A DNA stretch of 64,000 nt from Psychrobacillus sp044762855 (GCF_044762855.1 NZ_JBIWFB010000004.1:124001-188000); one strand, 5' to 3'; positions 42,036 to 50,285 are shown, counted from the first letter of the stretch. Numbers and translations are program-made. Notes: generated by a model from the letters alone, not told the origin.

Positions 42036-42434
42036 ATAGGAACAGAAAAGTTAGTGGATAGCTCAAATATGAGCGAAAAGCACGCGATTTACCATTCTCC
42101 TATTCGGTCTATATTCGATAAATTTTCTCGTGCAAAAGATGCTTCATTAGTTTATGGAGAACCTATTGAACTTGAAAATAAACGAGTGCTCCCCGTTGCA
42201 AAAGTAAATTATTATGTTGGGGGTGGCGGTGGTTATTCAGATGCGAATGAAAAAACCTCTGCTGCCCAAGGTGAAGGTGGAGGGGGCCATTTTGCAATTA
42301 AACCAGTAGGTGTCTTTGAAATCACATCTGAAAAAGTGAAGTTTAAACCGGTTATTAATATTTATTTCATTTTAACGGTTTTTAGTATGGTTACGCTTGG
42401 ACTTGGTTTTTTATTGAAGAGATCTCGAAAATAA
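42036..42434 (+). CDS. YtfJ/GerW-like protein with C-terminal membrane anchor
   Basis: The core KRVLPVAKVNYYVGGGGGYS...GEGGGGHFAIKPVGVFEIT matches the glycine-rich YtfJ/GerW spore-associated domain. A single helix (YFILTVFSMVTLGLGFLL) and a basic tail close the protein; a membrane tail is unusual for the family. The strong AAAGGAGG at 42019-42026 has no NTG at normal distance. ATA at 42036 is in frame 9 bases downstream; the first standard start is GTG 42054 and then ATG 42069. I give the ATA coordinate as a hypothesis. Role in sporulation or germination is inferred. Confidence 0.6.
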   Translation: MGTEKLVDSSNMSEKHAIYHSPIRSIFDKFSRAKDASLVYGEPIELENKRVLPVAKVNYYVGGGGGYSDANEKTSAAQGEGGGGHFAIKPVGVFEITSEKVKFKPVINIYFILTVFSMVTLGLGFLLKRSRK

Positions 42435-42443
42435 ATAATAGAT

Positions 42444-42488
42444 AGAAAATCCGCTGAAGAACTGAGACTTAGCGGATTTTCTTTTTGA
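42444..42488 (+). terminator. Terminator after the YtfJ-like gene
   Basis: AGAAAATCCGCT pairs with AGCGGATTTTCT, then TTTTTG. An almost identical stem closes the DUF2812 gene at 44346-44390. Confidence 0.8.
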
Positions 42489-42498
42489 TTTTGTACGT

Positions 42499-42668
42499 AC
42501 TATAGGGAAAGTGCGTCGTAGTCTTTGTCGTCTCTCTCCAAGTAAAGAGTTGTTATGAGAATTAGTTGCTTTCATCGGCAATTTAGTTGCTCTCGTGCTT
42601 ATTTTGATTGCTTTCGTTATTGAATTAGTTGCTTTAGAACATTGGTTTGTTGCTCTAAGACGTTTATT
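42499..42668 (+). repeat. Composite dispersed repeat, copy 3 (internal deletion)
   Basis: The end motif ACTATAGGGAAAGTGCGTCGTA (first 20 bases shared with both ends of copy 1) is followed directly by CAAGTAAAGAGTTGTTATGAG and a 21-base-period array (42553-42662). The palindromic middle of copies 1 and 2 is absent. The rest of the gap, 42669-42823, shows nothing I can assign. Confidence 0.65.
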
Positions 42669-42823
42669 GGATACAAGCAATCAGAAATGCTATATAAAGT
42701 TTTATCTTTAGTGAGTCCATTCTGAATATGTAAGCAATGATGCTATAAGCAGCGAGTCTAGTATAGGCCCGCAGTGGTGTTCCCTTACTGCTCTAAGTCT
42801 TCTTCCCAAACATAAGAGCAATA

Positions 42824-42866
42824 TTGACATGATATGTCGCGACGTGATACAGTAGCGGTACGACAT
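42824..42866 (+). promoter_or_regulatory. Promoter and possible PadR operator
   Basis: TTGACA at 42824-42829 and TACAGT at 42848-42853 are 18 bases apart. ATGTCG (42834-42839) and CGACAT (42861-42866) form an inverted repeat over the promoter; PadR proteins often bind ATGT...ACAT sites and repress themselves. Confidence 0.45.
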
Positions 42867-42895
42867 AGTGAATAACTAGAGCGAGTGTGATCTGA

Positions 42896-43228
42896 TTGAA
42901 AATCGATAAAGTGATTAAATCCTATATTCCAATGACAGAGACGGCATTTTATATTTTATTGTCGCTGACCACGCCCCGACATGGCTATGGAATTATTAAG
43001 CATGTGGAAGAGTTAACGGGCGGACGAATTATCCTTGGATCCGGAACCATTTATGGAACTTTGAAGAAAATGCAACGAGATGAGATTGTTACCGTGTATG
43101 CAGATGAAAGCAGAAAAATAATTTACGAAGTTTCGCCTATTGGGAAAGAACTAATGAGGAACGAAATAAGCAGATTGAAAGAGTTACACGCGAATGCTTT
43201 AAAGTTTGAGGAGGGATTCTATGATTAA
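42896..43228 (+). CDS. PadR-family transcriptional regulator
   Basis: The 110-residue winged-helix protein has MTETAFYILLSLTTPRHGYGIIKHVEEL, GSGTIYGTLKKMQRDEIV and ISRLKELHANA at the dimer helix. It probably represses its own operon until an effector binds. The start is uncertain: TTG 42896 has only a weak site, and ATG 42932 gives the more usual PadR N-terminus. Its end overlaps the DUF2812 gene by 8 bases, the common PadR/DUF2812 pairing. Confidence 0.82.
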   Translation: MKIDKVIKSYIPMTETAFYILLSLTTPRHGYGIIKHVEELTGGRIILGSGTIYGTLKKMQRDEIVTVYADESRKIIYEVSPIGKELMRNEISRLKELHANALKFEEGFYD

Positions 43229-44342
43229 AAAATGGAGGCCTTTTTGGAGTTATGATTTGGAAAAGACGGAAAGCTTTTTATCCTCATATGCATTAGAAGG
43301 AAAAAAACTAGTCGGTGTCAATTTACTTTCACGTAAGTTTTTATTTGAAGAAGCAGAAAAGGAAGAAGTAGAATACCAAATCATATATGATGCTTCCAAA
43401 AGCAAATTGGCAGGAAGGCTTGAAGGTGCCGGATGGGAAAACTCCGTGACCCAGAAGAAATGGAAATTCGTTAAAAATAGTAATCAGGCAATTCATATGT
43501 ACCCATCTCGTGAAGGAGTCTTGAAAAGGAATAGAATTCATTCTCTCGTGTTGTCATGTATTGCTATATTGTATGGAATTCAGCTGACATCATTTATTGT
43601 AGCGATGTTGTCCCTGTTATTCTTTCCGGAAGAATCTACCTTTGTGCCGAGTCCATTATGGTCTATTACTATTCTTTATTTTTTACAAGTAATCGCAGTG
43701 ATTGTTCTGACGATATATATGACCCAAAAATTACGAGCATTCAATGTTAAGTTTTTTAGGGCATCTATTGACACATTACCGTCTGTTGGGAATACATTTT
43801 CTAAATGGAGATTTGGCTGGATGCATGCACCAGATCTACTGGAAAACTGGCTTTCAGACATGGCGATGCAAGGAAATCGCCTCGTCCGTGTAAGTAAATT
43901 AGGATCAGAATTTGTTTTTCAGAAGAGTACTCCGAAACTTGTATCTTACGTCTATGACTATCAATTAAAAGCTTCTCCGAATTACTATGATATTCATAAA
44001 AATGCAGGATGGAAGTTAGTATTCACTTCTTCCTCTTGGTTTGCTAAGTATTCTATATGGCAAAAAGAGTATGAAATCGGTGAGGAGCAACCACGCTTTA
44101 CATATGATTCTGCGGAGAAAAAAAGACAAGTTCGCAAAGTAATGTTAGTGAATGCTAGTTTTGTTGGATATCTATTAGTGATTCTATCTTATGCTTGGTG
44201 GATTAATCTTTCGAATTTCTATGTAAATGAAAGAAGTACCGTGGATCAAGTTTTTTTAGGAATGTTATTGCTTAGTTCACTTATACCGATTTCCATTATC
44301 TTCAAAATCGTTAAGTATGCATTGCGTGTAAGGAATATTTGA
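43221..44342 (+). CDS. DUF2812 membrane protein
   Basis: It encodes 373 residues from ATG 43221, set by GAGGAGG 5 bases upstream inside the PadR gene. Two DUF2812-type domains are visible: WRPFWSYDLEKTESFLSSYALEGKKLVGVN and the parallel WMHAPDLLENWLSDMAMQGNRLVRVS. Membrane helices follow each (about 105-165 and 300-360). The family is controlled by PadR regulators and its function is unknown; a role at the envelope is inferred. Confidence 0.8.
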   Translation: MIKKWRPFWSYDLEKTESFLSSYALEGKKLVGVNLLSRKFLFEEAEKEEVEYQIIYDASKSKLAGRLEGAGWENSVTQKKWKFVKNSNQAIHMYPSREGVLKRNRIHSLVLSCIAILYGIQLTSFIVAMLSLLFFPEESTFVPSPLWSITILYFLQVIAVIVLTIYMTQKLRAFNVKFFRASIDTLPSVGNTFSKWRFGWMHAPDLLENWLSDMAMQGNRLVRVSKLGSEFVFQKSTPKLVSYVYDYQLKASPNYYDIHKNAGWKLVFTSSSWFAKYSIWQKEYEIGEEQPRFTYDSAEKKRQVRKVMLVNASFVGYLLVILSYAWWINLSNFYVNERSTVDQVFLGMLLLSSLIPISIIFKIVKYALRVRNI

Positions 44343-44345
44343 ATA

Positions 44346-44390
44346 GAAGAAAATCCGCTCTAGGACTGCTCCTTAGCGGATTTTCTTTGT
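44346..44390. terminator. Bidirectional terminator between DUF2812 and VanZ genes
   Basis: AGAAAATCCGCT pairs with AGCGGATTTTCT, with T- and A-rich flanks. It overlaps the 3' end of the VanZ gene. Confidence 0.75.
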
Positions 44391-44839
44391 TTTAATACTC
44401 GTATACAAGTCAATAAAGTAAGCGCAGTTATAGCACCAGCAGTATCCAGTGTTACATCTTGAGCAGAAGCTGTGCGTCCACTTGTAAATGATTGATGGAT
44501 TTCATCCGCTACTGCAAAAAGCATAGTGAGAACAACAGCTGTAATTGTTCGATATTTAAATTTAGGCAAAGCAGCGTAGATGGCAAGGGAGATTATTCCA
44601 AAATAAAAGAAATGTGTCCCTTTTCGAATCAAAAACTCGACGAATGCATAGTATCCCCGTTCTTCAATAGAAACTAGAATGCCCCAGTAAGGAATTTGAA
44701 AATAGGAAAGGAAAGATTCCAGCGGCTTATTCGGGAGCCACTTTTCAAGCACTGGTATAAGAGATTGCTGTTCGGCTGTTTGGCCAGACGAAATAAAAAC
44801 AATGACGAGTAAAAAGAGTAAAGGAATAATTTTTTTCAT
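44360..44839 (-). CDS. VanZ-like membrane protein
   Basis: The 159-residue protein has four to five helices. KGTHFFYFGIISLAIYAALPK, AVADEIHQSFTSGRTASAQDVTLDTAGA is the VanZ signature. VanZ gives low-level teicoplanin resistance in enterococci, but most homologues like this one are of unknown role, so no resistance phenotype should be assumed. A single gene convergent with DUF2812. Confidence 0.82.
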   Translation of the reverse strand: MKKIIPLLFLLVIVFISSGQTAEQQSLIPVLEKWLPNKPLESFLSYFQIPYWGILVSIEERGYYAFVEFLIRKGTHFFYFGIISLAIYAALPKFKYRTITAVVLTMLFAVADEIHQSFTSGRTASAQDVTLDTAGAITALTLLTCIRVLKQRKSAKEQS

Positions 44840-44935
44840 AAGAAGACAGTAACATAAAAACAGAAAGTTTTCATATGTCTGTTTAAATAAGCTATAGTGG
44901 TAATAGAAAAGTAAAAACTGGAGGTATGAAACTAT

Positions 44936-45331
44936 ATGTCTAAACTTACGCCATTTTTAATGTTCGAAGGACGAGCAGAAGAAGCTATTAATTTTTACAC
45001 ATCTATCTTTAAAGAATCGGAGATCATTCGTTTAGCTCGTTACGGAGCGGAAGGACCAGGGAAAGAAGGGGAAGTATCGCAAGCGGTATTTTCCATTAAT
45101 GGACAAGAATTTCTATGTCATGATAGCTCCATCCAACATGCATTCACTTTTACACCATCGATTTCAATGTTCGTGGAATGTGATTCTGAAGGGGAACTTG
45201 ATGAAGCATATGCACAGCTTTTGGAAGGTGGACAAGCTTTAATGCCTATTAACAATTACGGCTTCAGCAAAAAGTTCGGCTGGGTGCAAGATAAGTTTGG
45301 AGTTTCATGGCAATTAAATCTAGCTAATTAA
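44936..45331 (+). CDS. VOC-superfamily protein, PhnB/YjdN type
   Basis: It encodes 131 residues. SKLTPFLMFEGRAEEAINFYTSIFKESEI at the N-terminus and KFGWVQDKFGVSWQLNL at the C-terminus are typical of PhnB-like (3-demethylubiquinone-methyltransferase-like) VOC proteins. Many have lost metal binding and have no assigned reaction. TGGAGG lies before the ATG. It is a single gene ending at a strong terminator shared with the AraC gene. Confidence 0.8.
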   Translation: MSKLTPFLMFEGRAEEAINFYTSIFKESEIIRLARYGAEGPGKEGEVSQAVFSINGQEFLCHDSSIQHAFTFTPSISMFVECDSEGELDEAYAQLLEGGQALMPINNYGFSKKFGWVQDKFGVSWQLNLAN

Positions 45332-45338
45332 AGTATCT

Positions 45339-45386
45339 AAAAGACAACCCGAGGAGCAACTAAATTGCTCTTCGGGTTGTCTTTTA
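45339..45386. terminator. Bidirectional terminator
   Basis: AAAGACAACCCGA pairs with TCGGGTTGTCTTT, with an inner GAGCAA/TTGCTC stem and T/A-rich flanks. Confidence 0.85.
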
Positions 45387-46256
45387 CTTGATCGGTATCC
45401 AGATTTCAGAATAGTAATCATCTTTAGAAGCATTCCCACTAGAATACACTTCTAACTCAGGAGTTCCCGCTGGAACATACGGATTTGAAGGGAACCATTC
45501 GGAATAAATTAGTTTCCATGTATCTTGCATGGCTTGTGGCATTGCACCATGTACTTCAAAAATAACCCATTTCGAAGCTGGGACTTCTAGTGAAGATAGG
45601 TTTTCCGGAACATCTCCAACATGCGCAGAAGCGATCCAGTAGTCCATTAAGCCACTATCTTTCTGGCTTTCATCTACCACACAAACGCCTAATACACCTT
45701 CAACTTCTCCATTGTTTAATTGGAATAGCAAATCATCTGTACCATTCGCATTCACTTCATCCCAAAATAGTGGGATGTTTTTCAAATTTTCACCTGTTTT
45801 ACAATTGTACGTTCTTTTTATCCCCACTACTTGAAAACTTTCTTTCTCTACAATTTTATAGTTCATTGGTTCGGCTCCTTTCAAATTCACCTGTATTACT
45901 AGGCGGTTGTACGATTGTAGTTTACCTAGATTCTTTCGTGCATCACTGGGCGTCACGCCATGTTGCTTGCGAAATGCCTTCGTAAAAGATTCAGGCGTGT
46001 CATAGCCATACTTGTAGGAAAGGTCGATTATCTTGATATCGCTATTTATTAATTCCTGCGCTGCTAATGTCAATCTTCTACGACGAATATAATCGGCGAT
46101 GGACATATCTGTTAATATGGAAAACGTTCGTTGGAAATGAAATACCGACGAATTTGCCACTTTTGCGATTTGATCCATCGTCAACTCATCCAGTAGGTTT
46201 GCTTCTATATAATTAATTGTTTTTTGAATCGACTCAACCCATCCTATGACCCTCAC
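45384..46256 (-). CDS. AraC-family regulator with GyrI-like effector domain
   Basis: The 290-residue protein has two helix-turn-helix units (TMDQIAKVANSSVFHFQRTF and DLSYKYGYDTPESFTKAFRKQHGVTPSDARK), then a C-terminal effector-binding domain (EPMNYKIVEKESFQVVGIKRTY ... PVPAGTPELEVYSSGN-like). This domain order is that of Rob/BmrR-like regulators that sense hydrophobic compounds. GTG start lacks a well-spaced ribosome binding site, so the exact start is uncertain. Targets are unknown. Confidence 0.83.
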   Translation of the reverse strand: MRVIGWVESIQKTINYIEANLLDELTMDQIAKVANSSVFHFQRTFSILTDMSIADYIRRRRLTLAAQELINSDIKIIDLSYKYGYDTPESFTKAFRKQHGVTPSDARKNLGKLQSYNRLVIQVNLKGAEPMNYKIVEKESFQVVGIKRTYNCKTGENLKNIPLFWDEVNANGTDDLLFQLNNGEVEGVLGVCVVDESQKDSGLMDYWIASAHVGDVPENLSSLEVPASKWVIFEVHGAMPQAMQDTWKLIYSEWFPSNPYVPAGTPELEVYSSGNASKDDYYSEIWIPIK

Positions 46257-46323
46257 CCCTTATACATCATAAACTTTAACTATTACTGAATCCTGTCATT
46301 ATCTGCTCACTTTGGACTGTTTT

Positions 46324-46713
46324 TTATTCGGTTAAAAGAAGTTCCACAATTACTTTCGGGCGAACATCTAATGAAGAAAGATCATCCATATTAATCCATA
46401 CAGGTTCATAGCTCCCTCGTTGAACGGAAGTATGAAAGTATTCTTCTCCTGTCCCAGTTCCGAATTTGCCACCGATAATATCAGCAAAGAAAAAATGTTG
46501 TCTTCCGTTATACTCTAATACTTTTAAAGGACGCTGAATTCGTACATGAACACCTAGTTCTTCATACGTTTCTCGAATTGCCGCTTGCTCTGGCGTTTCC
46601 CCATCCTCAATCCCTCCACCTGGAAAGACATAGTAGGTCTTATGGGGCTTCGTTCGTTTGATTAAGGCGATTCGACCGTTTTCAATGATGACAGTTGCTC
46701 CTCTGTTTCTTAT
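46324..46713 (-). CDS. NUDIX hydrolase without a standard start codon
   Basis: The minus-strand frame encodes about 129 residues with a clear NUDIX box, GGGIEDGETPEQ...RETYEELGV, that positions metal ions to hydrolyse nucleoside diphosphate-linked compounds. The frame is open from 46324 to a TAG just upstream of 46731 but contains no ATG, GTG or TTG before the conserved domain. The site GGAAGG is followed after 9 bases by ATA (46711-46713), or by ATT at 46717-46719. Either a rare start codon is used or the gene has lost its start. The body shows no frameshift or stop. Confidence 0.72.
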   Translation of the reverse strand: MRNRGATVIIENGRIALIKRTKPHKTYYVFPGGGIEDGETPEQAAIRETYEELGVHVRIQRPLKVLEYNGRQHFFFADIIGGKFGTGTGEEYFHTSVQRGSYEPVWINMDDLSSLDVRPKVIVELLLTE

Positions 46714-46804
46714 ATAAATACACCTTCCAATCTAATAATAGTAGACAGAACATTCTAACTCATACTAGTATGATTATATATCAAACTAAAGGATAAGAGT
46801 TAAT

Positions 46805-47368
46805 ATGGAGATAGTGGAAATCCAACAAAGACCTGAACTTTTTTTATGTAACCTTGGAAACGCAAAAGCGATCAAACAAGATATGAGTATTAGAATGATC
46901 AACGTATTATTTGTTTGTCTAGGGAACATTTGTCGCTCCCCTATGGCAGAAGCAGTTTTTAGAAATTTAGTAGAGAAAGAGAAATTAAGTGATCAAATTA
47001 AAGTAGACTCTGCAGCAACAAGTGCTTGGCATATAGGGGAACCACCTCACCGCGGAACAATTATGAAGCTTGCGGAATATAATATTTCTACGAAAGGAAT
47101 GGCTGGAAGGCAGTTGCAAAAAGAGGACTTCGAGAAATTTGAGTATATTATTGGAATGGATCAGAGTAATGTGATCAATATTCGAGCAATACTTGGACAG
47201 CCAGATCATTCAAAAGTTATACGTTTCTTAGATTTAACTGAACATCGAAAAGACGTGCCGGATCCTTACTATACAGCTGATTTTCAAGAAACGTATGATC
47301 TGGTATTAGAAGGTTGCCAAGCATTATTAGATAAGATGAAAACAGAACACAAAGAGCTGTCTAAATGA
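46805..47368 (+). CDS. Low-molecular-weight protein tyrosine phosphatase
   Basis: The active-site loop VCLGNICRSPMAEA (C-x5-R) and the general-acid loop DVPDPYY are both intact. The frame gives 187 residues from ATG 46805, but family members normally begin at MINVLFVCLGN, here residue 31 (46895). No ribosome binding site precedes that codon, whereas AAAGGATAAG precedes 46805, so a 30-residue extension is possible. Homologues such as YfkJ remove phosphate from protein tyrosine or arginine in stress responses. Confidence 0.85.
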   Translation: MEIVEIQQRPELFLCNLGNAKAIKQDMSIRMINVLFVCLGNICRSPMAEAVFRNLVEKEKLSDQIKVDSAATSAWHIGEPPHRGTIMKLAEYNISTKGMAGRQLQKEDFEKFEYIIGMDQSNVINIRAILGQPDHSKVIRFLDLTEHRKDVPDPYYTADFQETYDLVLEGCQALLDKMKTEHKELSK

Positions 47369-47461
47369 TGGCTCTTTTTCATTAATGAAAAAGAATAGAA
47401 AATAAGAGCGTCTCATACAAGTTAGAAAGTGTTAAAAATGCGAGGATGAGGAGACAGTGAA

Positions 47462-48115
47462 TTGAATTTATTTGTCATTGGGGATGTGCATGGCTGTTAC
47501 GCAACATTTTTGAAGATGATAGATCGATGGGATAGAAAAACGGAAATTCTGATTCAGCTAGGAGATTTAATAGATCGAGGAAACGGATCGCCAGAAGTTG
47601 TAAAATTAGCAAGGCACTTAAAGAAAGCATATGCGGACCAAGCATTTTTTATAAAAGGTAACCATGAATATGAGATGATAGAACATATAACAAACCCACC
47701 AAATAATAATTGGTTAAAACAAGGTGGTTCAGAAACAATGCATCAATACTTAGCGGCTGGTCGAGATATAAAAGATGACGTAAGATGGTTGCAAACTATG
47801 CCTTTATATTGGGGAAATGATCACATCTTTATCAGCCATGCGGGTATATCTGAAAAAGCAAATAAACCATTCCATGAAACAAGCGAATACGGTATTTTAT
47901 GGAACAGAAGCCCATTGAGAGATATACAAAAACTACAAATTATTGGTCATACACCTTGTGATTGGCCTATATACGATAAACAAAGTAATTCTTGGAATAT
48001 TGACACAGCCGCCGTATTTGGTAATCAGTTAACTGGAATGAAATTAAAGCAATCTGGGGAAATAATTGATTGGATACACATCAAGACGGACAAGAGGGAC
48101 ATGAAGAAAAAATAA
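47462..48115 (+). CDS. Metallophosphoesterase, serine/threonine phosphatase type
   Basis: It encodes 217 residues. Metal-site motifs follow the PPP order: GDVHGC at residue 7, GDLIDRG near 34, GNHE near 66, SHAG near 125 and a later GHTP. It should hydrolyse phosphoprotein or dinucleotide phosphates. TTG start is supported by GAGGAG 8 bases upstream. It follows the tyrosine phosphatase gene by 93 bases and may belong to the same unit. Confidence 0.83.
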   Translation: MNLFVIGDVHGCYATFLKMIDRWDRKTEILIQLGDLIDRGNGSPEVVKLARHLKKAYADQAFFIKGNHEYEMIEHITNPPNNNWLKQGGSETMHQYLAAGRDIKDDVRWLQTMPLYWGNDHIFISHAGISEKANKPFHETSEYGILWNRSPLRDIQKLQIIGHTPCDWPIYDKQSNSWNIDTAAVFGNQLTGMKLKQSGEIIDWIHIKTDKRDMKKK

Positions 48116-48134
48116 TAAAAGGGGGACAAGGGAG

Positions 48135-48590
48135 ATGCCTAAGATAACTCACGAAACATATATAGAAGCCCCGATAGCAAAATGTTTTGACCTTGCCCGA
48201 AACGTGGAAAAGCATATGGAAACAACTTCACATACAAACGAAAGAGCAGTTGCAGGTGTAACAACTGGATTATTGCAGCTGGGAGATAGTGTTACGTGGG
48301 AAGCAACACATTTTGGTGTGACACAAAAACTAACCGCAAAAATTATAGCCATGGAAGCACCACATACGTTTACGGACGTAATGATTCGAGGAGCTTTTCA
48401 TTCTTTTACACATATCCATACATTCACTGAAAATAGTGGCGGAACAATGATGAAAGATACATTTACGTATAGAGCCCCCTTTGGAATACTAGGAAAGGTA
48501 GCCGATCACTTATTTTTAGAAAGATACATGAAGAATTTTATTATTTCCAGAGCTAACGAATTAAAGAAAATAGCAGAAAAGAAAATATAG
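48135..48590 (+). CDS. SRPBCC (START-like) ligand-binding protein
   Basis: The 151-residue protein has the helix-grip pattern: YIEAPIAKCFDLARNVEKHMETT, GDSVTWEATHFGVTQKLTAKI and a C-terminal helix YMKNFIISRANELKKIAE. Such proteins bind hydrophobic ligands or act as cyclases or coenzyme-binding factors; nothing here tells which. A GGGAG site precedes the ATG, 19 bases after the phosphatase stop. Confidence 0.78.
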   Translation: MPKITHETYIEAPIAKCFDLARNVEKHMETTSHTNERAVAGVTTGLLQLGDSVTWEATHFGVTQKLTAKIIAMEAPHTFTDVMIRGAFHSFTHIHTFTENSGGTMMKDTFTYRAPFGILGKVADHLFLERYMKNFIISRANELKKIAEKKI

Positions 48591-48616
48591 CACCCATTTT
48601 AAAGGAGAACGAATAG

Positions 48617-49051
48617 ATGGAATATACTTATTATCAAGAGACGCCAGAGACTGATGTGCTGAACGGCATCATGGAGCTTCCTAAGCATGTTTTTGAAGGT
48701 GCAGAGCTAAAGTTAGAAGAGCTAACCGAGAAGAAGAATTTATTAATATTTGTAGCAATAGACAGTAAACGTGTTATAGGTTTTAAAATGGGATATGAGT
48801 TTAATGATCACACGTTTTATAGCTGGCTAGGTGGGGTACATTCAGATTATCGTGGAAAAGGCATTGCATCTGAACTTATGCACCGGCAACATGAGAAAAT
48901 AAAATCTCTTGGCTATCCAAAAGTCCGGACTATTTCCCGAAACAAAAGGCGCGCAATGTTATTGCTAAATATTAAATTTGGCTTCGATGTGGTAGAAACA
49001 TTTGTGAGTAAAAAAGGGACACATAAGATTGTGTTGGAGAAAGAATTATAA
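48617..49051 (+). CDS. GNAT N-acetyltransferase
   Basis: It encodes 144 residues. The acetyl-CoA loop is VHSDYRGKGIASELMHRQHEKI, followed by VRTISRNKRRAMLLLNIKFGF, the conserved region of small GNAT enzymes. AAAGGAG precedes the ATG. It lies 27 bases after the SRPBCC gene in the same direction, so the phosphatase, SRPBCC and GNAT genes may be one transcript. The substrate is unknown. Confidence 0.8.
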   Translation: MEYTYYQETPETDVLNGIMELPKHVFEGAELKLEELTEKKNLLIFVAIDSKRVIGFKMGYEFNDHTFYSWLGGVHSDYRGKGIASELMHRQHEKIKSLGYPKVRTISRNKRRAMLLLNIKFGFDVVETFVSKKGTHKIVLEKEL

Positions 49052-49205
49052 CTAAAGAGGGGACATTCTGACAAAGACGGGATGCCCTTGTTTTTATTTA
49101 CAAAAAATGAAAAGAGTTTTAATACCATTTTGAAAGAAATCCTGTATAATGATTTGAATACTTGATCGAAAGCCACGGTATTACGAAGGAAAGGTGGAAG
49201 TGAAT

Positions 49206-49715
49206 ATGAATATCATATTGCTTATTATTGTTATTAACGTTGCATACATGACGTTCACTACACTACGTTTAATCTTGGTGATTAAAGGTTACAGAGTAGT
49301 CGCATCGTTTTTGTCTATGGCAGAAGTTTTTGTCTATTTAATGGGTTTAACTATGGTGCTGGATAATCTGGATGAACCTTTAAATATTGTCGCTTATTGT
49401 GTTGGATGGGGTCTTGGCGTATATTGTGGAAGTATTATTGAAAATCGATTGGCACTGGGCTATGTGGTATTTGATGTGATTGTTGATTCATTAGAGATCG
49501 AAATTCCGATACAAGTTCGTGCAAAAGGATACGGTGTCACGTCGTGGGTTGCGGACGGAAAAGATGGAAAACGACTTTGTATGAAAGTACTGGCAAAACG
49601 AAAAAACGAACTAAAACTAAGAGACTATATTCTTTCTTTATCGCCTAAGGCTTTTATCATTTCATACGAACCAACTAGATTTAATGGTGGTTTCTTAATC
49701 AGACCATCTAGATAG
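49206..49715 (+). CDS. UPF0316/YebE-like membrane protein (DUF5698-DUF2179)
   Basis: The product has about 169 residues from ATG 49206, set by AGGTGG 8 bases upstream; GTG 49194 overlaps that site. Three helices (about 2-20, 28-50 and 58-75) with ENRLALGYVVFDVI mark the membrane part, and VRAKGYGVTSWVADGKDGKRLCMKVLAKRKNEL is the soluble DUF2179 domain. This layout is that of YebE of Bacillus subtilis. DUF2179 may bind small ligands; the role is unknown. Confidence 0.83.
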   Translation: MNIILLIIVINVAYMTFTTLRLILVIKGYRVVASFLSMAEVFVYLMGLTMVLDNLDEPLNIVAYCVGWGLGVYCGSIIENRLALGYVVFDVIVDSLEIEIPIQVRAKGYGVTSWVADGKDGKRLCMKVLAKRKNELKLRDYILSLSPKAFIISYEPTRFNGGFLIRPSR

Positions 49716-49721
49716 ATAAGG

Positions 49722-49763
49722 GACGAGCTATTTTTCGAGTAATCGAGAGAGGCTCGTTTTTCA
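49722..49763 (+). terminator. Terminator after the UPF0316 gene
   Basis: GACGAGC pairs with GCTCGTT, with an inner TTCGAG/CGAGAG stretch and T5 after the stem. Confidence 0.65.
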
Positions 49764-49859
49764 TAATACCATTATTTAACTAGAAGTAATTCGTCAAAAA
49801 TAACAATTACCTGTAAAATGAATATTATATTTCATTCATATTTTAAGGGGGATGTTAAC

Positions 49860-50285
49860 TTGGCGAAGTACGAACCAAAGATGAAAGAAACGGATAATAG
49901 TGTCATTGAATTTATTGAAAATGTGGACAGTCCTAAAAAGAGGGAAGATGCTTATAAGTTGCTAGAAATTTTCAGTGAAGTATCTGGCTATGAGGCGAAA
50001 ATGTGGGGACCAAGTATTATTGGGTTCGGGTCCTATCATTATAAATACGCAAGTGGGCATGAAGGAGATGCGCCGCTAGTAGGATTCTCCCCGCGTAAAG
50101 CGAAAATTAGTTTGTATATAGCTACTGGTGATGCGGAATGTGACGCCATATTGCAAAGGTTCGGCAAGCATACTTCTGGAAAAGCATGTGTGTATATTAA
50201 TAAAGTTGCTGATATTGATGTGGAAGTGTTAAAAGAATTAATAAATAGATGTATAAGATTGACACAAGAAACATATGGAAGTTAA
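49860..50285 (+). CDS. DUF1801 (YdhG-like) protein
   Basis: It encodes 141 residues from TTG 49860, supported by TTAAGGGGG 8 bases upstream; an ATG at 49818 has no such site. KKREDAYKLLEIFSEVSGYEAKMWGPSIIGFGSYHYKYASG and LQRFGKHTSGKACVYINKVADID are typical of DUF1801 proteins (iron-chaperone frataxin-like fold). The function is unsettled. Confidence 0.78.
   Translation: MAKYEPKMKETDNSVIEFIENVDSPKKREDAYKLLEIFSEVSGYEAKMWGPSIIGFGSYHYKYASGHEGDAPLVGFSPRKAKISLYIATGDAECDAILQRFGKHTSGKACVYINKVADIDVEVLKELINRCIRLTQETYGS

Noticed and set aside
42411..42680. Minus-strand frame of 89 codons with KATN-type heptad repeats
   Set aside because: It simply reads through the 21-base array and a terminator; no ribosome binding site or conserved flanks. 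Kept only as a note on periodicity.
44360..44839. Glycopeptide resistance determinant
   Set aside because: A lone VanZ-like protein without other van genes does not support a resistance claim.
46324..46731. NUDIX gene starting from GTG or TTG near 46725
   Set aside because: Those codons are in other frames; the conserved frame meets TAG just upstream without any NTG codon.
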